A DNA stretch of 64,000 nucleotides from Stutzerimonas stutzeri (lineage in GTDB: Bacteria; Pseudomonadota; Gammaproteobacteria; Pseudomonadales; Pseudomonadaceae), in the NCBI RefSeq assembly GCF_002909485.1, contig NZ_PPXG01000003.1:248001-312000 (forward strand), read 5' to 3'. Shown here piece after piece: positions 46,408-56,573 of the stretch. Under the pieces are notes generated by a model. It searched no databases. It saw nothing but the letters and a program-made list of their open reading frames with translations, and was not told the DNA's origin. Positions within the stretch are counted from its first letter, which is position 1. Every line of letters starts with the position of its first letter. A program made the position numbers and the translations under genes.

Positions 46408-46518
46408 ACGTAGGGTGGATGTCGCTTTTTACGTCCACCGCCGCGGAGCCGCGATTCTATTTGGTGGATCAGTGGATCAGTGGATCGGTGGATCGGTGAA
46501 GCGTGATCCACCCTACGA
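46408..46518. repeat. TAGGGTGGA/TCCACCCTA inverted-repeat element with TGGATCRG tandem repeats
   Basis: The ends ACGTAGGGTGGA and TCCACCCTACG are perfect inverted repeats. Inside, GGTGGATG ... CGTCCACC forms a second inverted pair with CGCTTTTTA. Four tandem octamers follow: TGGATCAG twice and TGGATCGG twice (46465-46496). No ORF is seen. It resembles short non-autonomous repeats scattered in pseudomonad genomes. Confidence 0.65.
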
Positions 46519-46528
46519 AAGCTTCGTT

Positions 46529-46903
46529 TCAGAGCATCAGCTTCACTGGCGAGATGTCCGGATCGCGGGATTTGCCGGCAGCTGCCAGCGCTGCAAGATA
46601 CTCCTCCCACAACGCCTGCTGATTCACCGCCAAGCGTTCCAGATAATCCCAGGTGAACAGGCCGCTGTCATGGCCGTCGCTGAAGGTCAGCTTTAGCGCG
46701 TACTGGCCTGCCGGTTCGATCTGCTCCACGCCGACGTTCAGCTTGCCGGTCTGTAGCACCGGATTGCCGTGGCCCTGCACTTCGGCCGAGGGCGAATGCA
46801 CGCGCAGGAGCTCGGCGCTGAGCACATAGCGCTCGTCGCCAGCGTATTCCAGTTCCAGCGTTTTCGACGCCTTGTGCAGCTTGATAGCGGTGGGGATGCG
46901 CAT
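46529..46903 (-). CDS. DUF971 (GBBH-like) protein
   Basis: A 124-residue protein starting MRIPTAIKLHKASKTLELEYAG. The core pattern is that of the gamma-butyrobetaine-hydroxylase-like N-terminal domain (DUF971), including VGVEQIEPAGQYALKLTFSDGHDSGLF and WDYLERL. The role is unknown; the domain may bind zinc or take part in Fe-S metabolism. CGGAG precedes the start. It sits downstream of hslU, the conserved pseudomonad position. Confidence 0.9.
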   Translation of the reverse strand: MRIPTAIKLHKASKTLELEYAGDERYVLSAELLRVHSPSAEVQGHGNPVLQTGKLNVGVEQIEPAGQYALKLTFSDGHDSGLFTWDYLERLAVNQQALWEEYLAALAAAGKSRDPDISPVKLML

Positions 46904-46951
46904 GCAGCACTCCGGAAAGGCCGGCCGTGGCAAGCGCCACGGCCGCGACGG

Positions 46952-48295
46952 TTAGAGGATGTAGCGCGACAGGTCTTCGTCCTGCGCCAGCTCACCTAGG
47001 TGCTCGTTGACATAGGCGGCATCGATGCGGATTGCTTCGCCATCCTGCTTGGCCGCGATGTCGCCAGCGCTGAAGGAAACCTCCTCCAGCAGGCGTTCGA
47101 GCAGCGTGTGCAGACGGCGAGCGCCGATGTTCTCGGTCTTCTCGTTGACCTGCCAGGCGATTTCGGCGATGCGCTTGATGCCGTCTTCGAGGAATTCGAT
47201 ATGTAGCCCCTCGGTTTTCAGCAGCTCACGATACTGCTCGGTAAGCGCCGCGTGCGGCTCGGTGAGGATGCGTTCGAAGTCATGCGGCGACAGCGGCTTG
47301 AGCTCCACGCGAATCGGCAGGCGGCCCTGCAGTTCCGGCACCAGATCGCTGGGCTTGGACAGGTGGAAGGCACCGGATGCGATGAACAGGATGTGGTCGG
47401 TCTTGACCATGCCGAGCTTGGTGTTGACCGTGCTGCCTTCGATCAGCGGCAGCAGGTCGCGCTGCACGCCTTCGCGGGAGACGTCGGCGCCGCTGGTATT
47501 GCCGCGCTTGGCAACCTTGTCGATCTCGTCGATGAAGACGATGCCGTTCTGCTCCACAGCTTCCAGCGCACGGGCCTTGAGGTCTTCTTCGTTGACCAGG
47601 CGCGCGGCTTCCTCGTCGCGGATCAGCTTGAAGGCTTCCTTGATCTTCAGCTTGCGGTTCTTCTTCTTGCCTTTGCCCATGTTGGCGAAGAGGTTCTGCA
47701 GCTGATTGGTCATCTCCTCCATGCCGGGCGGAGCCATGATCTCCACGCCGGCCGGGCTCTCGGCCACTTCGATGTCGATCTCCTTGTCGTCCAACTGGCC
47801 TTCGCGCAGGCGCTTGCGGAACAGCTGACGGGTGTTGGAGTCGCTCGCCTGCATTGGCTCTTCGGAGAAGCCCACCGGGCGTGCCGGCGGCAGCAGGGCG
47901 TCAAGAATGCGTTCCTCGGCGGCGTCCTCGGCGCGGTGGCGCATCTTGTGCACCTCCTGCTCGCGCAACATCTTCAGCGCGGCGTCGGCCAGGTCGCGAA
48001 TGATCGACTCGACGTCGCGCCCGACATACCCGACCTCGGTGAACTTGGTCGCTTCGACTTTGATGAAAGGCGCATTGGCCAGCTTGGCCAGGCGGCGGGC
48101 GATCTCGGTCTTGCCGACGCCGGTAGGGCCGATCATCAGAATGTTCTTCGGGGTGACTTCCTGGCGCAGCTCGGCGGGCAGCTGCATGCGCCGCCAGCGA
48201 TTGCGCAGGGCGATGGCGACGGCACGCTTGGCGTCCTCCTGGCCGATGATGTGGCGGTTGAGTTCGTGGACGATCTCGCGGGGCGTCATGGACAT
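46952..48295 (-). CDS. hslU: ATP-dependent protease ATPase subunit HslU
   Basis: A 447-residue AAA+ unfoldase. Walker [10 protein letters not shown], Walker [10 protein letters not shown] and sensor motifs are intact, and the C-terminal LSRYIL tail that docks into HslV is present. It unfolds substrates for the HslV proteasome-like peptidase. The start MSMTPREIV has GGAG eleven bases upstream. The gap to hslV is 90 bases. Confidence 0.97.
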   Translation of the reverse strand: MSMTPREIVHELNRHIIGQEDAKRAVAIALRNRWRRMQLPAELRQEVTPKNILMIGPTGVGKTEIARRLAKLANAPFIKVEATKFTEVGYVGRDVESIIRDLADAALKMLREQEVHKMRHRAEDAAEERILDALLPPARPVGFSEEPMQASDSNTRQLFRKRLREGQLDDKEIDIEVAESPAGVEIMAPPGMEEMTNQLQNLFANMGKGKKKNRKLKIKEAFKLIRDEEAARLVNEEDLKARALEAVEQNGIVFIDEIDKVAKRGNTSGADVSREGVQRDLLPLIEGSTVNTKLGMVKTDHILFIASGAFHLSKPSDLVPELQGRLPIRVELKPLSPHDFERILTEPHAALTEQYRELLKTEGLHIEFLEDGIKRIAEIAWQVNEKTENIGARRLHTLLERLLEEVSFSAGDIAAKQDGEAIRIDAAYVNEHLGELAQDEDLSRYIL

Positions 48296-48385
48296 TGTTT
48301 CGTTACTCCGGAAGGCTGGGCGGGGTACAAGCAGGCGGCTTGAAAAACCTAGGCGAGGCAATGCAGCTGGTTTTTCATCGGCCTG

Positions 48386-48922
48386 TCAGATCGCGCTGTC
48401 CAGCTCCTCTATGGTCAGATTCTGATTGGTGAACACGCAGATGCTGCCGGCGATGGTCAGCGCCGTCTCGGCGATTTCCTGGGCCGACATATCGGCGCCG
48501 GCCTTGAGCAGCAGCGCCTTGGCCGCGGCCTGGGCGAAGCCGCCGCCGGAGCCCATGGCGATCAGGTCGTCCTCGGGCTGCACCACGTCGCCATTGCCGG
48601 TGATGATCAGCGAAGCGTCCTTGTTGGCTACCGCCAGCATTGCCTCCAGTCGGCTCAGCGAACGATCTGTACGCCAGTCCTTGGCCAGCTCGACGGCGGC
48701 GCGGACCAAATGACCCTGATGCTTCTCCAGCTGCCCTTCGAAGCGCTCGAAGAGGGTGAAAGCATCGGCGGTGGCACCGGCGAAGCCGGCCAGCACCTGG
48801 CCGTGATAGAGGCGGCGCACCTTCTTCGCGTTGCCTTTCATGACGGTGTTGCCCAGGGAAACCTGGCCGTCGCCGCCCATGACGACTTTGCCGTTGCGGC
48901 GTACTGAAACGATGGTGGTCAA
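48386..48922 (-). CDS. hslV: ATP-dependent protease peptidase subunit HslV
   Basis: A 178-residue N-terminal-nucleophile peptidase. After removal of Met1, Thr2 (MTTIVSVRR) is the nucleophile. [14 protein letters not shown] and [15 protein letters not shown] are family motifs. It is the first gene of the hslVU heat-shock pair. Confidence 0.97.
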   Translation of the reverse strand: MTTIVSVRRNGKVVMGGDGQVSLGNTVMKGNAKKVRRLYHGQVLAGFAGATADAFTLFERFEGQLEKHQGHLVRAAVELAKDWRTDRSLSRLEAMLAVANKDASLIITGNGDVVQPEDDLIAMGSGGGFAQAAAKALLLKAGADMSAQEIAETALTIAGSICVFTNQNLTIEELDSAI

Positions 48923-49059
48923 AGGGAAATCTCCACACTGCGGGGCGATGAATGCCCGAATGCGGTTGATATGGGGGACCGCTGCCGGCTTTTCAACGGC
49001 CGTCGGTGAGGTTCATCGACAGCCGTGTTACAGGGCTTTGCTTTGCGGCGTTCAGCGGC

Positions 49060-51432
49060 TCAGGCCGGTCCGGGTTCTTCGCTGCGTTGCGGCCGACCGG
49101 GTTGGCGCGGCACATCGCCGGCAACCGCCGCAGCGATCAGTTTGCGCAGGCGCACCGGAATCGACTTGGCGGCCGGCACCTTGCTGCGTTCGGCATGGTG
49201 CCAGACCGGTAACAGCGCGTTGCATTCAGGGTAGTAGCCAGCGCAGCAGCCCTCGGGAATGTCGTAAGGCGTCACCCGTAGCGGACTGACCGCGCGGTGG
49301 ACGCCGTCGTCGACCACGGTGATCGCCTCGATGCGATCACCCTCGGCCAGACCGAGGCGGACGATGTCGTTGCGGTTCATCAGGATTACCGCGCGTGTGC
49401 CGTGGATGCCGCGGAAGCGGTCGTCGTAGCCGTAGACGGTGGTGTTGAACTGGTCGTTGCTGCGCAGCGTCATCATCTGCAGCACGTCGTGCTGCTCGTG
49501 ACCGTTTTCTTCGGTATCCGGGTCGGCGGACAGCGACTGTGGATTGATGAAGTTGGCCTTGCCCGACTCGGTATCCCAGCGCCGCACGCTGGCGCCGAGC
49601 GGGCGGTGGAAGCCGCCCGGCTCCATCATGCGCACGTTGAAGTCGTGGAAGATTTCCGGATAACTCTCAGCGATGGCGTCGCGGATCAGGCTGTAGTCCG
49701 CGACCCAGGCGTCCCAGTCGAGCTGTGGGTTGGGCGCCAGCGTGGCCTTGGCCAGCCGCGCGATGATTGCCGGTTCCGACAGCAGTAGCTCGCCAGCGGG
49801 CTCGGCGGCGCCACGCCAGGCGCGGATGCAGCCGGTGCTGTCCTCGGTGGTGTGACGCTGCTCGCCCGTGGCTTGGCGGTCGATCTCGGTCCGCCCCAGG
49901 CAGGGCAGAATGTACGACACCTCACCCGTGATCAGGTGATTACGATTGAGCTTGGTCGATACCTGTACCGATAGCCGCAGGTTGCGCCATGCCGGCTCCA
50001 TCAGCAGGGTGTCTGGAATCGCGCGAACGAAGTTGCCACCCAGGCCGATGAAGCCGCGGATGCTACCGTCGAGGATGCCTTCGCAGGCTTCCACGGTATT
50101 CACGCCATCCTCGCTAGGCGGTTCGAAGCCGAACTGTCGACGCAGGTTGTCCGCCGGGACCTTCGCCGCTTTCTCGGTGATGCCTACGGTGCGCTGGCCC
50201 TGGACGTTGGAATGGCCACGCACCGGCAGGATGCCTGCACCTTCCTTGCCGATGTTGCCGCGCAACAGCAGCAGATTGACCAGCATCTGTATGGTCTGCA
50301 CACCGTAGCGGTGCTGGGTCAGGCCCATGCCATAAGGGGTGATTACCCGTTCGCAGCGCGCGTAGACGGTTGCTGCCGCTTCCATTGCCGTACGGCTGAG
50401 CCCCGAGCGGCGTTCCAGCTGCGCCCAGCTATAACTGCGGATGCGCTGCTCGAAATCTTCGAAGCCATGGGTGTGCTGCTCGATGAAGGGCACGTCGAGC
50501 GCGCGCTTGCGACCCTCGGCAACGGCCTGGTCGTCCATGGCGAACAGGGCCTTGCACATGCCTGCGATGGCGGCCATGTCACCGCCGATGGCCAACTGGT
50601 GATACTGGGTGCTGATTATCGTGCTGTCCGGGGTGAGCATTTCGCGCGGTGATTGCGGATTGACGAAGCGCTCCAGACCGCGCTCACGCAACGGGTTGAA
50701 GGTGACGATCTGCGCGCCGCGCTCACGAGCTTCCTGCAACTGATGCAGCATCCGCGGGCTGGAGGTGCCGGTGTTGTGGCCGAAGAAGAACAGCCCGTCA
50801 GTGTGCTCGAAATCGTTCAGAGTGACGGTGGCCACCGGTACGCCAATGCTTTCCGGAAGTGCCACTGAAGTGCTCTCGTGGCACATGTTGGAACTGTCTG
50901 GCAGGTTGTTGGTGCCGTACATCCGCGCCAGCACGCCATACATGTAGGCCGTCTCCAGCGCGGCTCGGCCGGACATGTAGAACACCACCTGATCTGGATC
51001 AGCCATGGCCTTGAGTTCGGCACCGATCTCGGCGAAAGCCTCATCCCAGCTGACCGGATGGTAATGGTCGCTGGCGGCGTCGTAGCGCAGTGGATGGGTC
51101 AGGCGACCCTGTTGCTCCAGATCGTAATCGCTCCAATTGAGCAGCTCGCTGACGCTGTGTTTGGCAAAGAACTCGGGCCCACAACGTAGCGACGTGGTTT
51201 CCCACGCAGTCGCCTTGGCGCCGTTTTCACAGAAGGACAGCGGTCGTGAAGGATGTGGCTTCGCCCAGGCGCAGCTGACGCAGGCGAAGCCGTCGATCGG
51301 CTTGTTCTGCTTGAGCAGCAGGCCGATGCCCGCCGGCGAGACGCGTTCGCGCAGCAGGATGTTGGCGACGGAATAGGCTGATCCCCAGCCGCCGGCGGGT
51401 GCGCGGTAAGGCCTGAACTTGGTCTGGGACAC
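49060..51432 (-). CDS. YdeP/FdhF-family molybdopterin oxidoreductase
   Basis: A 790-residue member of the formate-dehydrogenase-like molybdopterin superfamily. The N-terminal GFACVSCAWAKPHPSRP is typical of the YdeP group, which lacks the full FdhF-type [4Fe-4S] spacing. DSSNMCHESTSVALPESIG contains the cysteine most likely to bind molybdenum. A C-terminal molybdopterin-dinucleotide-binding domain (TVYGYDDRFRGIHGTR) follows. The client role for FdhD is inferred. E. coli YdeP is linked to acid resistance, but its reaction is unproven. No electron-transfer partner gene adjoins it. Confidence 0.9.
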   Translation of the reverse strand: MSQTKFRPYRAPAGGWGSAYSVANILLRERVSPAGIGLLLKQNKPIDGFACVSCAWAKPHPSRPLSFCENGAKATAWETTSLRCGPEFFAKHSVSELLNWSDYDLEQQGRLTHPLRYDAASDHYHPVSWDEAFAEIGAELKAMADPDQVVFYMSGRAALETAYMYGVLARMYGTNNLPDSSNMCHESTSVALPESIGVPVATVTLNDFEHTDGLFFFGHNTGTSSPRMLHQLQEARERGAQIVTFNPLRERGLERFVNPQSPREMLTPDSTIISTQYHQLAIGGDMAAIAGMCKALFAMDDQAVAEGRKRALDVPFIEQHTHGFEDFEQRIRSYSWAQLERRSGLSRTAMEAAATVYARCERVITPYGMGLTQHRYGVQTIQMLVNLLLLRGNIGKEGAGILPVRGHSNVQGQRTVGITEKAAKVPADNLRRQFGFEPPSEDGVNTVEACEGILDGSIRGFIGLGGNFVRAIPDTLLMEPAWRNLRLSVQVSTKLNRNHLITGEVSYILPCLGRTEIDRQATGEQRHTTEDSTGCIRAWRGAAEPAGELLLSEPAIIARLAKATLAPNPQLDWDAWVADYSLIRDAIAESYPEIFHDFNVRMMEPGGFHRPLGASVRRWDTESGKANFINPQSLSADPDTEENGHEQHDVLQMMTLRSNDQFNTTVYGYDDRFRGIHGTRAVILMNRNDIVRLGLAEGDRIEAITVVDDGVHRAVSPLRVTPYDIPEGCCAGYYPECNALLPVWHHAERSKVPAAKSIPVRLRKLIAAAVAGDVPRQPGRPQRSEEPGPA

Positions 51433-51521
51433 GTCGTTTCTCCTTCTGCCAGGGAGCTTGTCTTTTTACGACGAAGACCATGCCGGATCGTTCAGGACCC
51501 TTTGTCACAAGGTTGTGCCGC

Positions 51522-52004
51522 TTACTCCATGGCGAAGCCGTGCTGGCGCCAGGCCTCGTACACTGCGACGGCCACGGTATTGGACAGGTTCAGGCTGCGG
51601 CTGTCTGGTCGCATCGGCAGGCGCAGGCGCTGCTCGTTGGGCAGCGCATCGCGAATCTCCGGCGGCAGGCCGCGGCTCTCGGGGCCGAACAAAAGTGCGT
51701 CGCCGCGGCGATAGCTCACTTCGTGAAAGGGCTGCGAGCCTTTGGTGGTGAAGGCGAACAGGCGAGGACCATCGGGGTTTGCAGCGTCAATGCCGATCCG
51801 CTCGAGGCAGCTTGGCAAGTCGGCGTGACGCTCCAGCGAGGCATATTCGTGGTAGTCGAGGCCGGCACGGCGCAGACGCTTGTCGTCCAGTTCATAACCG
51901 AGCGGCTCGATCAGATGCAGGTGGCTGCCGGTATTGGCGCAGAGCCTGATAATGTTGCCGGTATTGGGCGGAATCTCCGGTTGGAACAGGATCACGTGAA
52001 ACAT
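51522..52004 (-). CDS. trmL: tRNA (cytidine(34)-2'-O)-methyltransferase TrmL
   Basis: A 160-residue SPOUT methyltransferase. [29 protein letters not shown] and [15 protein letters not shown] are exact family motifs. It methylates the wobble base of tRNA-Leu. The start [11 protein letters not shown] is used; a longer frame overlaps the divergent gene. Confidence 0.95.
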   Translation of the reverse strand: MFHVILFQPEIPPNTGNIIRLCANTGSHLHLIEPLGYELDDKRLRRAGLDYHEYASLERHADLPSCLERIGIDAANPDGPRLFAFTTKGSQPFHEVSYRRGDALLFGPESRGLPPEIRDALPNEQRLRLPMRPDSRSLNLSNTVAVAVYEAWRQHGFAME

Positions 52005-52056
52005 GCGCAGCACCGAGGTTGAAGACCGGCGGCATTCTACCGGGGAGAAGGATCCG

Positions 52057-52452
52057 ATGCCTCGCATACGCAGACGGTTTTTCGGCTCGCTGGTGCTGAT
52101 CGGCCTGCTGGTCGGGCTGATGATCGGTCGCCTCACCGCGCCCGGGCCGGTGCAGCTCGAAGCGGTTGAAGTGTCGCCGCAGGGCTTGGCTTTGCGCTTC
52201 GACCGCGAGCCGGAAGTGTATGACGAGCATCTTGAGGGGGCGTTCGCGCTCCTGTTTCAGGCGCAGGGCGAGCCACAGTCCGGACAATTACAGCTCCAGG
52301 GAATGCCCGTTGCCTGGCGTGTGCAGCAGACTGAGAAAGGTCTGTTGCTGCACCTGGTCGCGGCGCGGCCGTTGCAGGGACAGTGGCGTGGAGAACGTCG
52401 CGATGGCGGCTGGCACCTCGCGGTAAAGGTGGTGGCGGCCAAGCGACCGTGA
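52057..52452 (+). CDS. Uncharacterised single-pass membrane protein
   Basis: A 131-residue protein. [21 protein letters not shown] is an N-terminal membrane anchor. A beta-rich periplasmic domain follows, with repeated basic/hydrophobic alternation ([28 protein letters not shown]). No family is recognised. GGGGAGAAGG precedes the start. It is divergent from trmL with 52 bases between starts. Confidence 0.72.
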   Translation: MPRIRRRFFGSLVLIGLLVGLMIGRLTAPGPVQLEAVEVSPQGLALRFDREPEVYDEHLEGAFALLFQAQGEPQSGQLQLQGMPVAWRVQQTEKGLLLHLVAARPLQGQWRGERRDGGWHLAVKVVAAKRP

Positions 52453-52480
52453 GCTGAAAGAATCGCTGCGTCAGAAACGA

Positions 52481-52505
52481 CGAACCCCGCCATCAGCGGG
52501 GTTCG
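52481..52505. terminator. Terminator-like hairpin between convergent genes
   Basis: CGAACCCCGC/GCGGGGTTCG, 10 perfect base pairs with a CATCA loop, lies between the membrane-protein gene and ntrC. No T-run follows on either strand. Confidence 0.6.
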
Positions 52506-52540
52506 TGGTCACTCTCTATATCTCGCCGCCCACGGGTAGG

Positions 52541-53973
<1,433 letters not shown>

Positions 53974-53977
<4 letters not shown>

Positions 53978-55056
53978 GCTTGTGTGGCTCCTTGTTCCAG
54001 CGGTAGGAAGATCGAGAACACGGTGTGGCCGGGGTGGCTCTCGCACTCGATCAGACCCTGGTGCTGACTGATGATGTTCTGGGTGATGGCAAGGCCCAGC
54101 CCGGTTCCGTCCGGGCGACCACTGACCATCGGGTAGAAGAGCGTGTTCTGCAGCTCGGCGGGAATGCCTGGGCCGTTGTCGATGATCTCGATGCGTGCCA
54201 CCAGGCGATGACGGATATGGCCGATGGTGAACTGGCGCAGCGTGCGGGTGCGCAGGGTGAGGCGGCCGAGGCCAAGCTCGTTCTGCCCGGCGAGCGCCTG
54301 CATCGCATTGCGCATGATATTGAGCACCGCCTGGATCATCTGTTCACGGTCCATCAGGACCTCAGGGATGCTTGGGTCGTAATCGCGCACCAAAATGATG
54401 CTTCCCTGGTACTCCGCCTCGATCAGGCTGGCCACATGCTCCAGCACTTCGTGAATATTGGTCATCGACAGCGACGGCAGCTTGTTCGAACCGAGCATCC
54501 GGTCGACCAGATTGCGCAGGCGATCGGCCTCTTCGATGATGACTTCGGTGTAGTCCTTCAGATGCTCTTCGGGCAGCTCGCGGGCCAGAAGCTGTGCGGC
54601 ACCGCGAATGCCACCCAGCGGATTCTTGATCTCGTGGGCCAGCCCGCGCACCAGCATCTTGGTTGTTTCCTGCTTGGACAGCTGCGCCTCTTCCTTGGTG
54701 ATGCGCAGCAGTCGGTCGCGGGGCAGCACCTCTAGCAGCAGCATGGTTTCCTGGCGGGTCAGTACCGGCGTCACGGCGTAGTCCACGGTCAGTGTCTGGC
54801 CGGTGGCGGAAGTCAAAGTTGCTTCGCGCTTGGTGAACGGATGGGCCTCTTCCACAGCCTGGCGCAGGGCGGCCAGAGCTTCCGGCGACTCAGTGAACAG
54901 TTCGCTGATGAACTGGCCATGGCTGCGCTGGCCGCTGACAGCCAGCAGCATCTCGGCAGCCGGATTCATGTATTCCAGGCGCAAGCGCGAATTGAGTAGC
55001 AGCGTCGCGGTAGTCAGATTCTCGATCAGCAGGCGTTGCAGGGCTTCGTTGATCAT
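53974..55056 (-). CDS. ntrB: Nitrogen regulation sensor kinase NtrB (GlnL)
   Basis: A 360-residue soluble histidine kinase. An N-terminal PAS-like domain (RLEYMNPAAEMLL) is followed by the H-box GLAHEIKNPLGGIRGAAQLL and HATPase boxes DNGPGIP and DGTGLGLAI. It phosphorylates NtrC and, with PII bound, dephosphorylates it. The ribosome-binding site is weak. A sigma-54-type promoter lies 35-49 bases upstream. Confidence 0.96.
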
Positions 55057-55090
55057 GGCTGGTCTGCGTCCGGAAGGTCAGGCAGGAAAT

Positions 55091-55105
55091 GCAAGAACCA
55101 AACCA
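55091..55105 (-). promoter_or_regulatory. Candidate sigma-54 promoter of ntrBC
   Basis: TGGTTTGGTTCTTGC on the minus strand has GG and GC spaced by exactly 10 bases (the -24/-12 rule) and a perfect TTGC at -12. The start would fall near 55079, about 23 bases before ntrB. The -24 half (TGGTTT) matches TGGCAC only partly. Confidence 0.55.
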
Positions 55106-55201
55106 AACGCGCCATTGCGGCGCGGATCGGCGTGATGCTGCAGCCCTACGGGCTGTCCGGTGACCCAATTTGGTGACGGGCGATCCGTACACCTGATGGA
55201 T

Positions 55202-55216
55202 GCACCAAACAGGTGC
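55202..55216 (-). promoter_or_regulatory. NtrC binding palindrome upstream of ntrB
   Basis: GCACC-N5-GGTGC is a perfect match to the NtrC consensus. It is centred about 130 bp upstream of the inferred sigma-54 start, a usual enhancer distance. A weaker ACACC-N5-GATGC copy adjoins it at 55189-55203. It suggests autoregulation of ntrBC. Confidence 0.65.
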
Positions 55217-55225
55217 GCCCAGTGA

Positions 55226-55855
55226 TCATAGAAAGGGCACGAAGGGAATGTTGCGTTTTTCTTTCGGCTTGTCCTTGAGCGGGCATTCCGGGCGCACGCC
55301 GTAATCGGCTTTCTTGCACGGATTTACCATCCGCCGTTGAGCCAGAGAGGTGCGCAGCAGGTGAAAGGGCTGGTCCTCGGTGCGTTGCAGGACGCGTTCC
55401 TCTTCATCCACCACGGCGACCGCCAGCTGATGGGTGCCGCGATCGACATTGCCCAGTTCAAACGAGGCTTGCTCGCCTGGTGCACCGAAGGGCTGTCCGT
55501 CCAGCAGTACCTGATAGGCATGGCCAGGTTGCAGTGCGGGTTCCGCCTCCACGGTGACGCTGACGTTGCCGGCATTGTTGCGAATCGTCTCGTCCGCTGC
55601 CGGGCTGAGGACGCGCAGGTGATAGCTGACGACTGCAATCTTGGGTGCGACCGGTTTCGCGGCGCGCATGGCTGGTGCTGGCGGTGCGGGCATGCTGTTG
55701 GAAGGTTTCAGGTTCACCTCTTCGACCGTCCGGCCGGCAGGGCGGTCGGTGAACGCCCGATTGCCGTCGGCGTCGGTATAGCTGTAGACGGCAGCGGACA
55801 CGGGCAAGGCTACCGCCAGCAGGAGGGCAGCCAACGCCTGTCGGAGCATGCTCAA
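55226..55855 (-). CDS. DUF4124 domain protein, copy 1
   Basis: A 209-residue secreted protein. A Sec signal ending SAA is followed by the DUF4124 core (VYSYTDADGNRAFTDRPAG). A beta-sandwich-like region contains LRVLSPAADETIRNN, GHAYQVLLDG and QLAVAVVDEEERVLQ. The function is unknown. It overlaps copy 2 by four bases and lies between glnA and ntrB. Confidence 0.85.
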   Translation of the reverse strand: MSMLRQALAALLLAVALPVSAAVYSYTDADGNRAFTDRPAGRTVEEVNLKPSNSMPAPPAPAMRAAKPVAPKIAVVSYHLRVLSPAADETIRNNAGNVSVTVEAEPALQPGHAYQVLLDGQPFGAPGEQASFELGNVDRGTHQLAVAVVDEEERVLQRTEDQPFHLLRTSLAQRRMVNPCKKADYGVRPECPLKDKPKEKRNIPFVPFL

Positions 55856-56409
55856 GGCGCCGGCTTGGGCTTGGGCTTGGGTGGCGGCGGGCGCAGCGCA
55901 GGGCTGGAGGTATTGACCCGCTGCACGGTGAAGGGCACTGCCTCGCTGCGCTGGATCACTCGTTCACCGCTGAGCACCTCGACCTGCAGGCGATGGTCGC
56001 CGCGCTCGATGTTGTTCAGTTGTAGCGAAGTTGCCGGGCTTGCTACGGCCTGGGGAATGCCATCGAGCAGGAAGCGCAGGGTATGTCCCGGTTGCAGGGA
56101 GGGTTCCAGTAGGGCGCTTACTACAAAGGTGCCGTTGTTGGCGCGCAGCGCCTCGGCTTCCGGAATGCCGCTCAGGATCAGGGTCTGGTAGGGCGCTTGC
56201 TGCGACTGTTGATGATCCGGCATCGGAGGCGGCTCGGGTGTACGAATATTTACGGTATTGGCCGGCGGAAGCTCCACAGTATCGGCCTGTACGCCTTCCG
56301 GCGGTTGGTTGGTAAATACCGTGTTGCCACTGGCGTCGGTGTATTTGTAGATCTCGGCGAAGGCCGGGATGCTGAGAATGAACAGCAAGCTGAACAGTGC
56401 GCTACGCAT
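55852..56409 (-). CDS. DUF4124 domain protein, copy 2
   Basis: A 185-residue paralogue of the next gene. The signal peptide MRSALFSLLFILSIPAFA is followed by IYKYTDASGNTVFTNQPPEG. The same C-terminal layout follows (ILSGIPEAEALRANNGT, GHTLRFLLDG, HRLQVEVLSGERVIQ) and ends in a PPPPKPKPKP tail. CGGAG precedes the start. The two genes look like an old tandem duplication within the nitrogen-control block. Their role is unknown. Confidence 0.85.
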   Translation of the reverse strand: MRSALFSLLFILSIPAFAEIYKYTDASGNTVFTNQPPEGVQADTVELPPANTVNIRTPEPPPMPDHQQSQQAPYQTLILSGIPEAEALRANNGTFVVSALLEPSLQPGHTLRFLLDGIPQAVASPATSLQLNNIERGDHRLQVEVLSGERVIQRSEAVPFTVQRVNTSSPALRPPPPKPKPKPAP

Positions 56410-56535
56410 GGGACGCTCCGCGGGGTTTGTCTTCGGAAGCCTTGCACTGCTCAAAGCTCCAGGCAAGCTCGATCGGCGGAAATTGCGAGCCGCGACAAGC
56501 TGCACGGCGAGCAGTCGTGCCGCCGAAACGAAAAA

Positions 56536-56560
56536 GGCCACCCGAGGGTGGCCTTCCTGT
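56536..56560 (-). terminator. Intrinsic terminator of glnA
   Basis: GGCCACCC/GGGTGGCC, 8 bp around a two-base loop. On the minus strand it is followed by TTTTT, a short distance after the glnA stop. Confidence 0.88.
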
Positions 56561-56573
56561 CACGCAGTCTGGA

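Noticed and set aside
46465..46496. CRISPR-like direct repeats
   Set aside because: The repeats are 8 bases and contiguous, with no spacers and no cas genes.
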